Source: SKKC01 sp046542845 (GTDB taxonomy: Bacteria > Spirochaetota > Spirochaetia > DSM-27196 > SKKC01). Taken from it: a DNA stretch of 22,277 nt. Of the stretch, positions 5,825 through 14,798 are shown in pieces; within the stretch, counting starts at the first letter, position 1, and every line of letters begins with the position of its first letter. The position numbers and the translations under genes are program-made. The stretch is taken from contig JBKHAN010000050.1 of NCBI GenBank assembly GCA_046542845.1, forward strand, positions 1 to 22,277. Direction: 5' to 3'. The notes under the pieces are model-generated. The model saw only the letters and a list, made by a program, of their open reading frames with translations, was not told where the DNA came from and searched no databases.

Positions 5825-7810
5825 CTATGTACGTGTCTTTTGCGCAAGGGAAAAGTACGCCCGTCTCTGCGGAACATCAACTGTATCGATCCGAACCTTC
5901 ACCCGGTCACCAATACGGTACTCAGCCCCGTGCTCCTGGCCGACAAACTTGAAGTTTTCCTCGTCGAGAAGGTAGAAGTCGCTTCCGAGCTGATCAACCG
6001 GCACGAGTCCCTCGATGAGATAGTGCACCAGCTCCACGAAGAGTCCCAGACGTGAAACCCCCGAAATAACGCCGGAATAGGTACGCCCGACCTTCTTTTT
6101 GAGAAACTCCATGGCCTTTTTCTTCTGGTGCTCGCGCTCCGCATCGATCGCTCGGCGTTCGGCTGCGCTGCACCGTTCGCAGATGCGCTCAAGATCGGCC
6201 GTCTTCATGGTCACCGCTCCGGTAAACTCGCCCTTCAGATAGCCTTTGAGCAGTCTGTGCACCATGAGATCTGCGTAGCGCCGGATTGGCGATGTAAAGT
6301 GCGTATAAGCGTCGAATGCAAGACCGAAATGGCCCTGATTGTCTGTCGAGTAGACCGCTTTTGTCATGGAACGAAGCGCGATTTTCTCTGCGAAATACCG
6401 GAGGTCGAGACTGTCGACGAGATCAAGGATACGGCTGAAATCTTCCGAGGACAGCTCGCCCTCGATGTTCAACGGGATCCCGAGGTTCTGAAGCACGGTC
6501 AGGAGCGCGTTTGTATCTTCCTGTTTGGGGCGTTCATGAATCCGGTAGACAAATGGACGTGCGCTCCTGCCTTTCCTGCCCGCGATATGGCCGGCGATGC
6601 TGCGGTTTGCGAGCAGCATCAGTTCCTCGATCAGCCGCTGGCTTTCGATCCGTTCGCTTCGTCTGACCTCCTGGGGCAGGCCTTCCGAATCAAGGGTGAT
6701 GATAGGCACGGGGAGGTCGAAGTCTATGCTGCCTTCGTCTTCCCTGCGGGCGCGCAGCGTCCTGGCCACGAGTTGCAGCAGGCCCACCTGTGAGGCAGCC
6801 GGGTGGTTGCCTCCGGCCATGATTTCCTGGGCTTCCGCGTAGGTCAGCCGGTGATCGCTGCGTATGACGCTCTCGAAGATTTCCAGATCGTGCACCGCGG
6901 CGAGTGAGTCTACGGTCATTCGGGCGGTAAACGCGAGTCGCTCTTCTCCAGGTCGAAGCGAGCACAGATCGTTGGACAGCTTCTCGGGAAGCATGGGCAG
7001 GACGTCCCCGACAAAGTAAACCGACGTGCCCCGTTCGAGCGCTTCCCGGTCTATGGCGCTGCCCGGTTGTACGAAAGCCGAGACGTCGGCAATGTGTACG
7101 TAGATATCAAACAGACCGTCTTCGCGGTGCACGATACTCAGCGCGTCGTCAAAATCCTGCGCGTCCTCCGGGTCTATCGTGAGTGTCGGCAGCGACGTGA
7201 GATCGCGGCGGGTCTTCTTTACCTTCCTGAGATCGGGCATGCGCAGTTTCCGGATCTCTTTCTGTACGTCTTCCGGAAACTCGAGGCGCAATCCGCGGGA
7301 AAGCGCAATAATGCGAAGGTCAATTCCGCTGTCGTTCGTTTTTCCCACAATGTCGTCGAGCACGATCACAGGAGCGCTGTCTTTGGATTCCCAGCTGCCG
7401 AGATGCCCGACGACGACCGTATCGTCCTTGAGTTTTCGACCAAATCCTGCACGTTTCAGTTCTTCTTTCGGTACGAGAAACTGCACGGGGATGCGGTCGT
7501 CGGTCGGCGTGACCAGGCCCTCGGCTTTGCCGCTTTTCCTGTATACGCCGACGATCGGCTTTTTGGAGCGGGTAATGACGCGTTCGACCTGACCCGACGG
7601 TTTTCGCTTATTATTCCTCGAAAACACTTCGACCTCGACAATATCTCCGTCGAGAGCCGTGCCGAGATTGTCCTGCTGGACGAAAATGTCCGGTGAGTCC
7701 GACTGCGTAACGAACCCGAATCCTCGGGCGGTTATCGACAGCTCACCCTGCTTCAGGTCCTTGTTTTTCTTCTGTCGGTTTCGGTCTGTTCTGTTATTTT
7801 TTTCGGCCAT
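5825..7810 (-). CDS. rnr: Ribonuclease R (RNB-family 3'-5' exoribonuclease)
   Basis: A 661-aa exoribonuclease that degrades RNA, including structured RNA, from the 3' end. Domains in order: a basic N-terminus; a cold-shock domain at about residues 22-65 with ARGFGFVTQ and DIFVQQ; a second cold-shock-like domain; the RNB catalytic domain from about residue 200, with the four metal-binding Asp of DPEDAQDFDDA (Asp213, 219, 221, 222); and a C-terminal S1 domain at about 574-658. It is shorter than the 750-810 aa enzymes of enterobacteria, lacking the N-terminal helix-turn-helix extension and the long lysine-rich tail. The ATG at 7810 follows GGGAGGTCA 11 nt upstream. It leads the minus-strand operon with the DUF1820 gene and queG, and is divergent from uvrA. 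Confidence 0.95.
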   Translation of the reverse strand: MAEKNNRTDRNRQKKNKDLKQGELSITARGFGFVTQSDSPDIFVQQDNLGTALDGDIVEVEVFSRNNKRKPSGQVERVITRSKKPIVGVYRKSGKAEGLVTPTDDRIPVQFLVPKEELKRAGFGRKLKDDTVVVGHLGSWESKDSAPVIVLDDIVGKTNDSGIDLRIIALSRGLRLEFPEDVQKEIRKLRMPDLRKVKKTRRDLTSLPTLTIDPEDAQDFDDALSIVHREDGLFDIYVHIADVSAFVQPGSAIDREALERGTSVYFVGDVLPMLPEKLSNDLCSLRPGEERLAFTARMTVDSLAAVHDLEIFESVIRSDHRLTYAEAQEIMAGGNHPAASQVGLLQLVARTLRARREDEGSIDFDLPVPIITLDSEGLPQEVRRSERIESQRLIEELMLLANRSIAGHIAGRKGRSARPFVYRIHERPKQEDTNALLTVLQNLGIPLNIEGELSSEDFSRILDLVDSLDLRYFAEKIALRSMTKAVYSTDNQGHFGLAFDAYTHFTSPIRRYADLMVHRLLKGYLKGEFTGAVTMKTADLERICERCSAAERRAIDAEREHQKKKAMEFLKKKVGRTYSGVISGVSRLGLFVELVHYLIEGLVPVDQLGSDFYLLDEENFKFVGQEHGAEYRIGDRVKVRIDTVDVPQRRAYFSLAQKTRT

Positions 7811-7890
7811 GAATTATCGTGACCTCCCTTGCTGATACGGTTGAGTATTCCGGCTGTTGATATACATATTCCTCTCGAGACGAATGGTCC

Positions 7891-10800
7891 ATGAAAAATG
7901 ATAGCATAAAACCCGCAGCAGCACCCCGCGCCATTATGGTGCGAGGGGCATATGGAAACAACCTCAGGAATGTTGATATCGACATACCGCTCGGATCGTT
8001 CACTGTTGTTACAGGAGTGAGCGGGTCGGGTAAATCCACGCTTGCCTTCGATACCGTGTATGCCGAAGGTCAGCGGCGGTACGTGGAAACGTTTTCTGCC
8101 TATACCAGGCAGTTTCTTGATCGTATGGATAAACCGAGGGTTTCGTCAATCGATGGAATCCCCCCCGCGATAGCGGTGGATCAGACAAACCCGGTTCGCA
8201 CCTCGCGTTCGACCGTCGGAACCATGACGGAACTGAACGATCACTTCAAACTGCTGTGGGCAAAATGTGCTGAGCTTCACTGTATGGGTTGCGGGAAGGT
8301 GGTACGGCGCGACACACCGGACAGTGTGTTCGACGCACTTGAGAAGGCCCTCGACGACGAGGTAATCGGGGATGGTGCCCGGGCAATGGTGCTCTTCACG
8401 GTACCGGTCCCCTCCGGACGCAGCAGCAGCGAGATGCGGGAGCTCCTCGCCGATACCGGCTACCACCGGATTGACAGTGAGAGCGAGACCGCGATTTCGG
8501 TCGTCCAGGACCGCCTCCTGCTCCGGCGGCACGAACGAAGCCGGTGGATTGAAGCGCTTGAGGCAGCGTTTCTGCACGGAAACGGTGCGTGTACCGTCCG
8601 TGTCGTCGACGGGCCGGAGTTCCGTTTTTCGCGCGGTCTCCACTGTGCCGAGTGTGACATTCACTACCAGGACGCCAGTTCGCAGCTGTTTTCGTTCAAT
8701 TCCCCTGTCGGCGCGTGCGAAACCTGTAGAGGCTTCGGCCGGACTATGGGAATCGACTACGGGCTGGTGATCCCCGACGGGTCGAAAAGTCTGCGCGAGG
8801 GTGCGGTTCGCGTGTGGGAGAGCAAGAGCTACCGCGAGTGTCACGACGATCTGTTGAGGTTTGCCGCTCGCCGCGGCATCGACGTGGATACGCCGTGGCG
8901 CGATCTGGACCCGGAAGAGCGGGCCTGGGTAATCGAGGGAGAAGGCGACTGGGATGACGGAGTGTGGTACGGCGCAAAGCGTTTTTTTGACTGGCTCGAG
9001 TCGCGAAGCTACAAGATGCATATCCGGGTCCTGCTGTCGCGGTACCGTTCCTACGACGTATGTCCCGCCTGCCACGGTGCACGCCTGAAACCACAGGCGC
9101 TGCTCTGGAAGATTATGGGCAAGTCCATACATGACGTCATGCGGATGCCCATTTCCGACGTGCACGCGTTTTTCAGCTCCTACGCCAAAGAACTGCTCAC
9201 GAACTCCGATCCGACGGCCGAACTTGTGCTGTCGGAGATACAGAGCCGTCTCGGCTACCTTTCTGAAGTCGGCGTCGGCTATCTTACCCTCGATCGTCAG
9301 TCGCGGACGCTCAGCGGTGGGGAGGTGCAGCGTATCAATCTCACAACGGCGCTTGGTACGCAGCTCACGAACACGCTCTTTGTGCTCGACGAACCGAGTA
9401 TAGGCCTGCACAGCCGCGACGTTGGACGACTGGTTGGCATACTCAGGCGGCTCAGGGACGCGGGGAATACGCTTCTGGTCGTCGAGCACGATCCGCAGGT
9501 TATCGCTTCTGCAGACCGCGTCGTGGAAATGGGCCCCGGTGCGGGGCGTGCCGGCGGTACCATCATATTCCAGGGTACACCGGGCGAGCTGATTCAAAGC
9601 GGCAGCCCCACGGGGGAGAGTCTTCGCCGCAGGCCTTCCTTCGCGTCCGCAGGGCTCGAAGAAGGTCGGCAGCCGCACGTACTCGGCATCCGTGGAGCAG
9701 CGGAAAACAACCTGCAGTCAGTCCGGGTTGATTTTCCGCTGAACAGCTTTGTCTGCCTGACGGGCGTCTCCGGCAGCGGAAAGAGTACGCTTCTCGAGAC
9801 GATCCTGTACCGGGCCATGCTCCGGCACTTCGGGAAGCAGACCGAAGCACCGGGTGCCTTTGAGTCGCTGACGGGGGCCGAATCGCTTCACGACATCGTA
9901 CTCGTCGATCAATCCCCCATAGGGAAGACGACCCGAAGCAATCCCGCGAGCTACGTCGGTGCATTCGACGAGATCCGCAAACGGTTTGCAGCACTCTCCG
10001 TATCGAAGAAACGCGGATACACCCCCGGCACCTTCAGCTTCAACTCTGGAAACGGCCGCTGCCCCACCTGCGGAGGTACGGGGTTCGAACACATCGAGAT
10101 GCAGTTTCTCAGCGATATTTACCTGCGGTGTCCTGACTGCCAGGGTACCCGCTACAGGCCGGAAATCCTTGAGATCACAGCATCTCCACCGGAATCGGCG
10201 GCTGACCTCGGCTCGCTGAGCATCGCTGACGTTCTTGAACTGACGGTGGAAGAGGCAACCCGTTTCTTTGCGGATTCTCCGAAGATTCTGCAGGCGCTGC
10301 AACCGCTTCAGGCCGTCGGTCTCGGGTACGTTACCCTTGGTCAGCCGTTGCCTACCCTGAGCGGTGGAGAGTCCCAGCGGTTGAAGCTCGCGTATCACCT
10401 CGTAGGAGCGCTTGGAAGCGGAACCTCCGCTGTCGGCACACTCTTTCTCTTTGATGAGCCGACCACGGGGCTGCATGCACGCGATATCGAGACGCTTATT
10501 GGCGCGCTTCGTACGCTCGTGGCAGCGGGCAACAGCGTCATTGTGATCGAGCATAACCTGGACGTTATCGTGGCCTGCGACCATATTATCGATATGGGCC
10601 CCGAGGGTGGGTCCGCCGGCGGACAGGTGGTCGCGACGGGAAGCCCTGCGCAGCTTTTGGATCGTGGAACAGGGTACACCGCAGCGGCTATTGCCGAGTA
10701 CCTGCAGCCGGCGACGGAAACGGTATACGTCCACGCGGATTCGGACCCTCGTGTGTGGTCAGGTCAGGCCGCAGAGCCGAGCCCTGTGTTCGACAGGCCC

Positions 10801-13389
10801 ATTGAAGTGGTGCACGCCCGCGAACACAATCTTCGCAACGTCTCGGTCGCGATTCCCCAGAACCAGCTTACGGTCCTCAGCGGCGTGTCGGGGAGCGGAA
10901 AGAGCACGCTGGCCTTCGATATTGTCTTTGCCGAAGGGCAGCGGAGGTATCTCGAGTCGCTCAACGCGTATGCCCGCCAGTTCGTACAACCCGCTACCCG
11001 ACCGGATGTTGACGCGGTTCACGCGCTGCCACCCTCGGTCGCAATCGAGCAACGCACGAGCCGGGGCGGATGGAAGAGTACCGTCGCGACAACGACGGAG
11101 CTGTTCCACTTTCTGCGTCTGCTCTTTCTGAAACTCGGTGTACAGTACTGTCCTGACTGCAACATTGCGATACAACCGCAGAGCGAAGACGCGATAACCG
11201 CGGACATAATGAGTCGTTTTCGCGACCTGAACATCTCGGTCCTCGCACCGCTTGTCGTTGCTCGCAAGGGCTACTACACAGACCTTGCCGAGTGGGCGCG
11301 GAAACACGGCTATGAGTTTCTGCGAGTGGACGGTGACTACTGCCCGACCTCGAACTGGCCGCGGCTTTCCCGCTACAAGGAACACTCCATAGATCTCCCC
11401 GTCGGAGAAACCGCGGTGTCTGCCGACACGGAATCAGCTCTGCGCGCTCTGCTGTCGACCGCACTCGCGGAAGGAGACGGGCAGGTTCGTGTCCTCACGG
11501 AGTCCGGCGAGCGTCTCTATTCGACGAGTCGAAGTTGTCCGCAGTGCAACCGCAGCTTCCCGGATCTCGATCCGCGGCTGTTTTCATTCAACAGCCGTCA
11601 CGGGATGTGTCCGACCTGTCAGGGGAGCGGTTTTGTCGACGACGGAGAGCACGACGATGAACCTGAACCGAACCCCTCGCGCGTGTTCGAGGGAGAACGT
11701 CCGGTCTGCCCCGACTGCAAGGGCAGCCGTCTCAACGACGTCGCACGTGCAGTGCGGTTTCGTGAGCGCGACATCGCTTCCCTCGCTGCAGAGCCCGTGT
11801 CCGCCCTCGCGACGTGGATAGACGGCATCGACCTTACCGAACGGGAAGAGCAGATCGCGCGTGATATTGTCGCCGAACTTCGCGTACGTCTCGGGTTCCT
11901 CGAACACGTCGGGCTGGGCTACCTTGGCCTCGATCGAGCCGCACCGACGCTCTCAGGTGGCGAGGCGCAGCGAATCCGACTCGCTGCTCAGCTCGGGAGC
12001 AATCTCCGGGGCGTGTGCTACGTCCTCGACGAGCCGACAATCGGTCTTCACGCTCGGGACAACCGCATGCTGCTCGACACCCTAATGACGCTGCGCGACA
12101 AGGGGAACACCGTCGTGGTCGTGGAGCACGACGAGGACACGATACGGAGCGCCGACCGCGTGATCGATCTTGGCCCCGGAGGCGGATCTCGGGGAGGATC
12201 GATTCTCGCGGAAGGATCGGTGAGGGACCTGCTCCAGGTTCGGGCGTCGGTTACCGCGCAGATGCTCGCCTCGCCCCCGGGCCATCCTCAGATAGCCCGG
12301 GGCAACCGCGGCGGATCCGAGTCTGCGGGCGGTCGGAACGCGCAGGTCCTGTCCATTCAGGGTGCGTCCCGAAACAACCTCCGGAACGTGAATGTGGCTA
12401 TTCCGCTTCTGAAGCTCGTCTGCCTGACGGGCGTGTCCGGAAGCGGGAAAAGTTCACTCGCCCGCGGCGTCATTTTCCCCTCGCTAAGAGACACCATTGC
12501 TGCACGACGAAAAAAGGGACGCAAGGCCGCATCGTCTGTGAAGACCGTTTCCCTGACCGGATGCTCCGGCATGAGCGGACATGACCGCATAGACCGCGTC
12601 CTCGAGGTGGACCAGACGCCTATCGGGAAAACCCCTCGCAGTTGCCCGGCGACCTATACGGGGATATGGGACGAGATCAGGAAATTGTATGCCCGGTCGC
12701 CGGAAGCGCGCATGCACGGCTATACGGCAAGCCGTTTTTCCTTTAACACGCCCGGTGGTCGCTGTGAGAACTGCGGTGGTCAGGGCATTGTGAAAATCGA
12801 GATGAACTTCCTGCCGGATGTCCGCATGCCGTGTGAGCAATGCGGCGGTGCACGATTCGACGAAGAGACCCGAAATGTGCACTACAAAGGTGCCTCGGTG
12901 TCGGACGTGCTCGAAATGAGCGTCGACGAGGCGGTTCCGTTCTTCTCGGCGCATCCGAAGATCTCCTACGCCCTTGAGCTCATGCAGGAGGTCGGGCTTG
13001 GATATCTGAAGCTCGGTCAGCAGAGTCCGACGCTCTCCGGCGGCGAAGCACAACGGGTAAAACTCGTGACCGAGCTCGCCAAGGCCGGCGGCGCGAAGGC
13101 GGGGCACACCTTGTACGTTCTCGACGAGCCGACGATTGGCCTTCATATGGCGGATGTCGGGAAGCTCACCCGGGTGCTGCTACGCCTGGTCGACGCGGGT
13201 AACTCGGTTCTGGTCGTCGAGCACAATCTGGATCTTATCGCGGAAGCCGACCACGTTCTTGACATCGGACCTGAAGCCGGGGATGAAGGCGGGCAGGTGG
13301 TAGCGGAAGGAAGTCCTGTTGATGTGGCCCGGGGTAGCGGGCACACAGCGATTGCGCTTGCCCGGGTATTTGCCCGAACCGGCCAATAG
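7891..13389 (+). CDS. uvrA: Tandem (double-length) excinuclease ABC subunit UvrA
   Basis: An 1832-aa protein containing two complete UvrA units in one chain. UvrA recognises damaged DNA and loads UvrB in nucleotide excision repair, and normally works as a dimer of about 940-aa subunits. Unit 1 spans about residues 1-935 and unit 2 about 970-1832, joined by an acidic linker of roughly 35 residues. All four ATPase domains look intact: Walker A GVSGSGKS near residues 42, 625, 998 and 1514; ABC signatures LSGGE near 473, 823, 1353 and 1714; Walker B with DEP near 499, 853, 1379 and 1744; and H-loops VVEH or VIEH. Four CxxC...CxxC zinc modules follow the FSFN patterns. Unit 2 keeps the usual APLVVARKG stretch of the UvrB-binding region, which is more divergent in unit 1. 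The ATG at 7891 has only a weak ribosome site, but a stop codon lies in frame at 7858. Double UvrA proteins are known in Chlamydia. Confidence 0.95.
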   Translation: MKNDSIKPAAAPRAIMVRGAYGNNLRNVDIDIPLGSFTVVTGVSGSGKSTLAFDTVYAEGQRRYVETFSAYTRQFLDRMDKPRVSSIDGIPPAIAVDQTNPVRTSRSTVGTMTELNDHFKLLWAKCAELHCMGCGKVVRRDTPDSVFDALEKALDDEVIGDGARAMVLFTVPVPSGRSSSEMRELLADTGYHRIDSESETAISVVQDRLLLRRHERSRWIEALEAAFLHGNGACTVRVVDGPEFRFSRGLHCAECDIHYQDASSQLFSFNSPVGACETCRGFGRTMGIDYGLVIPDGSKSLREGAVRVWESKSYRECHDDLLRFAARRGIDVDTPWRDLDPEERAWVIEGEGDWDDGVWYGAKRFFDWLESRSYKMHIRVLLSRYRSYDVCPACHGARLKPQALLWKIMGKSIHDVMRMPISDVHAFFSSYAKELLTNSDPTAELVLSEIQSRLGYLSEVGVGYLTLDRQSRTLSGGEVQRINLTTALGTQLTNTLFVLDEPSIGLHSRDVGRLVGILRRLRDAGNTLLVVEHDPQVIASADRVVEMGPGAGRAGGTIIFQGTPGELIQSGSPTGESLRRRPSFASAGLEEGRQPHVLGIRGAAENNLQSVRVDFPLNSFVCLTGVSGSGKSTLLETILYRAMLRHFGKQTEAPGAFESLTGAESLHDIVLVDQSPIGKTTRSNPASYVGAFDEIRKRFAALSVSKKRGYTPGTFSFNSGNGRCPTCGGTGFEHIEMQFLSDIYLRCPDCQGTRYRPEILEITASPPESAADLGSLSIADVLELTVEEATRFFADSPKILQALQPLQAVGLGYVTLGQPLPTLSGGESQRLKLAYHLVGALGSGTSAVGTLFLFDEPTTGLHARDIETLIGALRTLVAAGNSVIVIEHNLDVIVACDHIIDMGPEGGSAGGQVVATGSPAQLLDRGTGYTAAAIAEYLQPATETVYVHADSDPRVWSGQAAEPSPVFDRPIEVVHAREHNLRNVSVAIPQNQLTVLSGVSGSGKSTLAFDIVFAEGQRRYLESLNAYARQFVQPATRPDVDAVHALPPSVAIEQRTSRGGWKSTVATTTELFHFLRLLFLKLGVQYCPDCNIAIQPQSEDAITADIMSRFRDLNISVLAPLVVARKGYYTDLAEWARKHGYEFLRVDGDYCPTSNWPRLSRYKEHSIDLPVGETAVSADTESALRALLSTALAEGDGQVRVLTESGERLYSTSRSCPQCNRSFPDLDPRLFSFNSRHGMCPTCQGSGFVDDGEHDDEPEPNPSRVFEGERPVCPDCKGSRLNDVARAVRFRERDIASLAAEPVSALATWIDGIDLTEREEQIARDIVAELRVRLGFLEHVGLGYLGLDRAAPTLSGGEAQRIRLAAQLGSNLRGVCYVLDEPTIGLHARDNRMLLDTLMTLRDKGNTVVVVEHDEDTIRSADRVIDLGPGGGSRGGSILAEGSVRDLLQVRASVTAQMLASPPGHPQIARGNRGGSESAGGRNAQVLSIQGASRNNLRNVNVAIPLLKLVCLTGVSGSGKSSLARGVIFPSLRDTIAARRKKGRKAASSVKTVSLTGCSGMSGHDRIDRVLEVDQTPIGKTPRSCPATYTGIWDEIRKLYARSPEARMHGYTASRFSFNTPGGRCENCGGQGIVKIEMNFLPDVRMPCEQCGGARFDEETRNVHYKGASVSDVLEMSVDEAVPFFSAHPKISYALELMQEVGLGYLKLGQQSPTLSGGEAQRVKLVTELAKAGGAKAGHTLYVLDEPTIGLHMADVGKLTRVLLRLVDAGNSVLVVEHNLDLIAEADHVLDIGPEAGDEGGQVVAEGSPVDVARGSGHTAIALARVFARTGQ

Positions 13390-13406
13390 AGGAGTATTGT
13401 TAGATC

Positions 13407-14762
13407 ATGTTGCAAACCGTGTTGTCCGATGAAGTTCTGACGTACATAAAAAACCGGGACTGGCAAAGCCTCGCCCGGTCGCGATACAAATGGCCGGATC
13501 CCGACATTGTCGCACCGGACATCGTTGACGAGATCGTTCAGCTTGACAAGAAAGATAAGGTGCTTCTGTTCCGGGCGCTCCCCCGCGATCTTGCCGTCGA
13601 GGTCTTCTCCTATCTTGAAGGTGAGACTGCCGACGACCTTCTGGTCAGCCTCACCGACGCGGAGACTCGAAATATACTCTGCGAGATGAGCGTCGACGAC
13701 CGGACCGCGCTTCTCGAGGAACTTCCGGGTGAACTGACGCAGCGACTTCTCGGGATGCTGTCGCCGGAGGATCTTGCCGAAGCGAGACAGTTCCTCGGGT
13801 ACCCGGAGGAGAGCGTCGGGCGGCTCATGATCCCCGACTACGTCAAGGTCAACACGGACTGGACCCTCGGTCAGGCAATCGACCATATACGGGAGGTCGG
13901 GCGTGAAAGCGAGTCGTTGTCCGTCATATACGTCGTCGACTCGCGGGGCGTCCTGGTGGACGGATTGCCACTGCAGCGTTTCATCCTGTCGCCTCCGGAG
14001 ACACGGGTGCACGAGATCATGGACGGGTCCTTCGTCTCGCTCGATGCGACTGCGGACCGCGAAGAAGCGGTTCGACTTGCCCGTCGCTACCACAGACTTA
14101 TGCTTCCGGTGGTGGACACGCGTGGACTGCTGATAGGGGTTGTGACCGTTGACGACATCATCGACGTATCGGAGGAAGAGACTACCGAAGACTTTCACCT
14201 TCAGGCTGCAGTCACACCGCTTCGAACCTCGTATCGGGACGCAGGGGTTTTCGATCTGTTTCGGTCGCGCATCGGATGGCTTTGCGTGCTCGTGGTGGTG
14301 AACCTAATCTCCTCAGGCGTCATTGCGGCCTACGAGACAACCCTCGATACCGTGGTCGCACTGGCATTCTTTATTCCGCTGATCATTGGAACGGGCGGGA
14401 ACGCCGGCAGTCAGAGCGCTACCCTCATGATCCGTGCCATCAGTACCGGAGACATCCGAATGAACCAGTGGTTTCGGGTGTTCGCCAAAGAGCTCGTGAT
14501 TGGTCTGCTGATCGGTCTGGCACTTGGAGTACTGGGGTTCGGTCTCGGGCACTGGAGAGGCGGTCCCGAGGTAGGTCTGGTCGTGTTTCTGACCCTGATT
14601 GCTATCCTTGTCATTACAAATCTGATCGGAATGTCGCTGCCCTTCGTCCTGAATGTGGTTAAAGCGGATCCGGCCGTTGCGAGCGGCCCACTCATTACGA
14701 GTGTCGCCGACGCAGTGGGGCTCCTGATCTATTTCGGATTTGCAACCTGGTTACTGCTGTAA
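13407..14762 (+). CDS. mgtE: Magnesium transporter MgtE
   Basis: A 451-aa Mg2+ channel/transporter of the inner membrane. Domains in order: an N-terminal helical MgtE_N domain to about residue 130 (VLLFRALPRDLAVEVFSYL; ELPGELTQRLLGML); two CBS domains at about 135-255, which sense cytosolic Mg2+; a plug helix; and five membrane helices from about 285 to the end. The conserved GGNAGSQSAT motif and ADPAVASGP are present. Asp435 in TSVAD matches the pore aspartate of Thermus thermophilus MgtE (Asp432). The length matches the family. The ATG at 13407 lies 12 nt after GAGGAG, which begins at the last base of the uvrA stop, so read-through from uvrA is likely. I see no Mg-sensing riboswitch in the 17-nt gap. 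Confidence 0.95.
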   Translation: MLQTVLSDEVLTYIKNRDWQSLARSRYKWPDPDIVAPDIVDEIVQLDKKDKVLLFRALPRDLAVEVFSYLEGETADDLLVSLTDAETRNILCEMSVDDRTALLEELPGELTQRLLGMLSPEDLAEARQFLGYPEESVGRLMIPDYVKVNTDWTLGQAIDHIREVGRESESLSVIYVVDSRGVLVDGLPLQRFILSPPETRVHEIMDGSFVSLDATADREEAVRLARRYHRLMLPVVDTRGLLIGVVTVDDIIDVSEEETTEDFHLQAAVTPLRTSYRDAGVFDLFRSRIGWLCVLVVVNLISSGVIAAYETTLDTVVALAFFIPLIIGTGGNAGSQSATLMIRAISTGDIRMNQWFRVFAKELVIGLLIGLALGVLGFGLGHWRGGPEVGLVVFLTLIAILVITNLIGMSLPFVLNVVKADPAVASGPLITSVADAVGLLIYFGFATWLLL

Positions 14763-14769
14763 GCGGATA

Positions 14770-14798
14770 GCGGCCTACCGGTTCCGGTGACGGGCCGC
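14770..14798. terminator. GC-rich hairpin between convergent mgtE and hslO, possible bidirectional terminator
   Basis: GCGGCC at 14770-14775 pairs with GGCCGC at 14793-14798. Inside it, ACCGG at 14777-14781 faces CCGGT at 14784-14788. The structure sits just after the mgtE stop and covers the last codons and stop of the convergent hslO gene, a normal place for a shared terminator. There is no good T-tract on either side (only AATTTCC on the plus side), so intrinsic termination is uncertain. Confidence 0.4.

Noticed and set aside
7811..7890. Possible LexA/SOS box upstream of uvrA.
   Set aside because: No CTG-N10-CAG or GAAC-N4-GTTC pattern is present. CTGTTGATATACAT is only a half-match. A TTGAGT-18-CATATT promoter is possible but too weak to list.
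8146..9678. A long open frame on the minus strand inside uvrA, and another at 9718-10734.
   Set aside because: They lie antisense to strongly conserved UvrA coding sequence, have no recognisable motifs and are rich in Arg/Pro, as expected for a shadow frame in GC-rich DNA.
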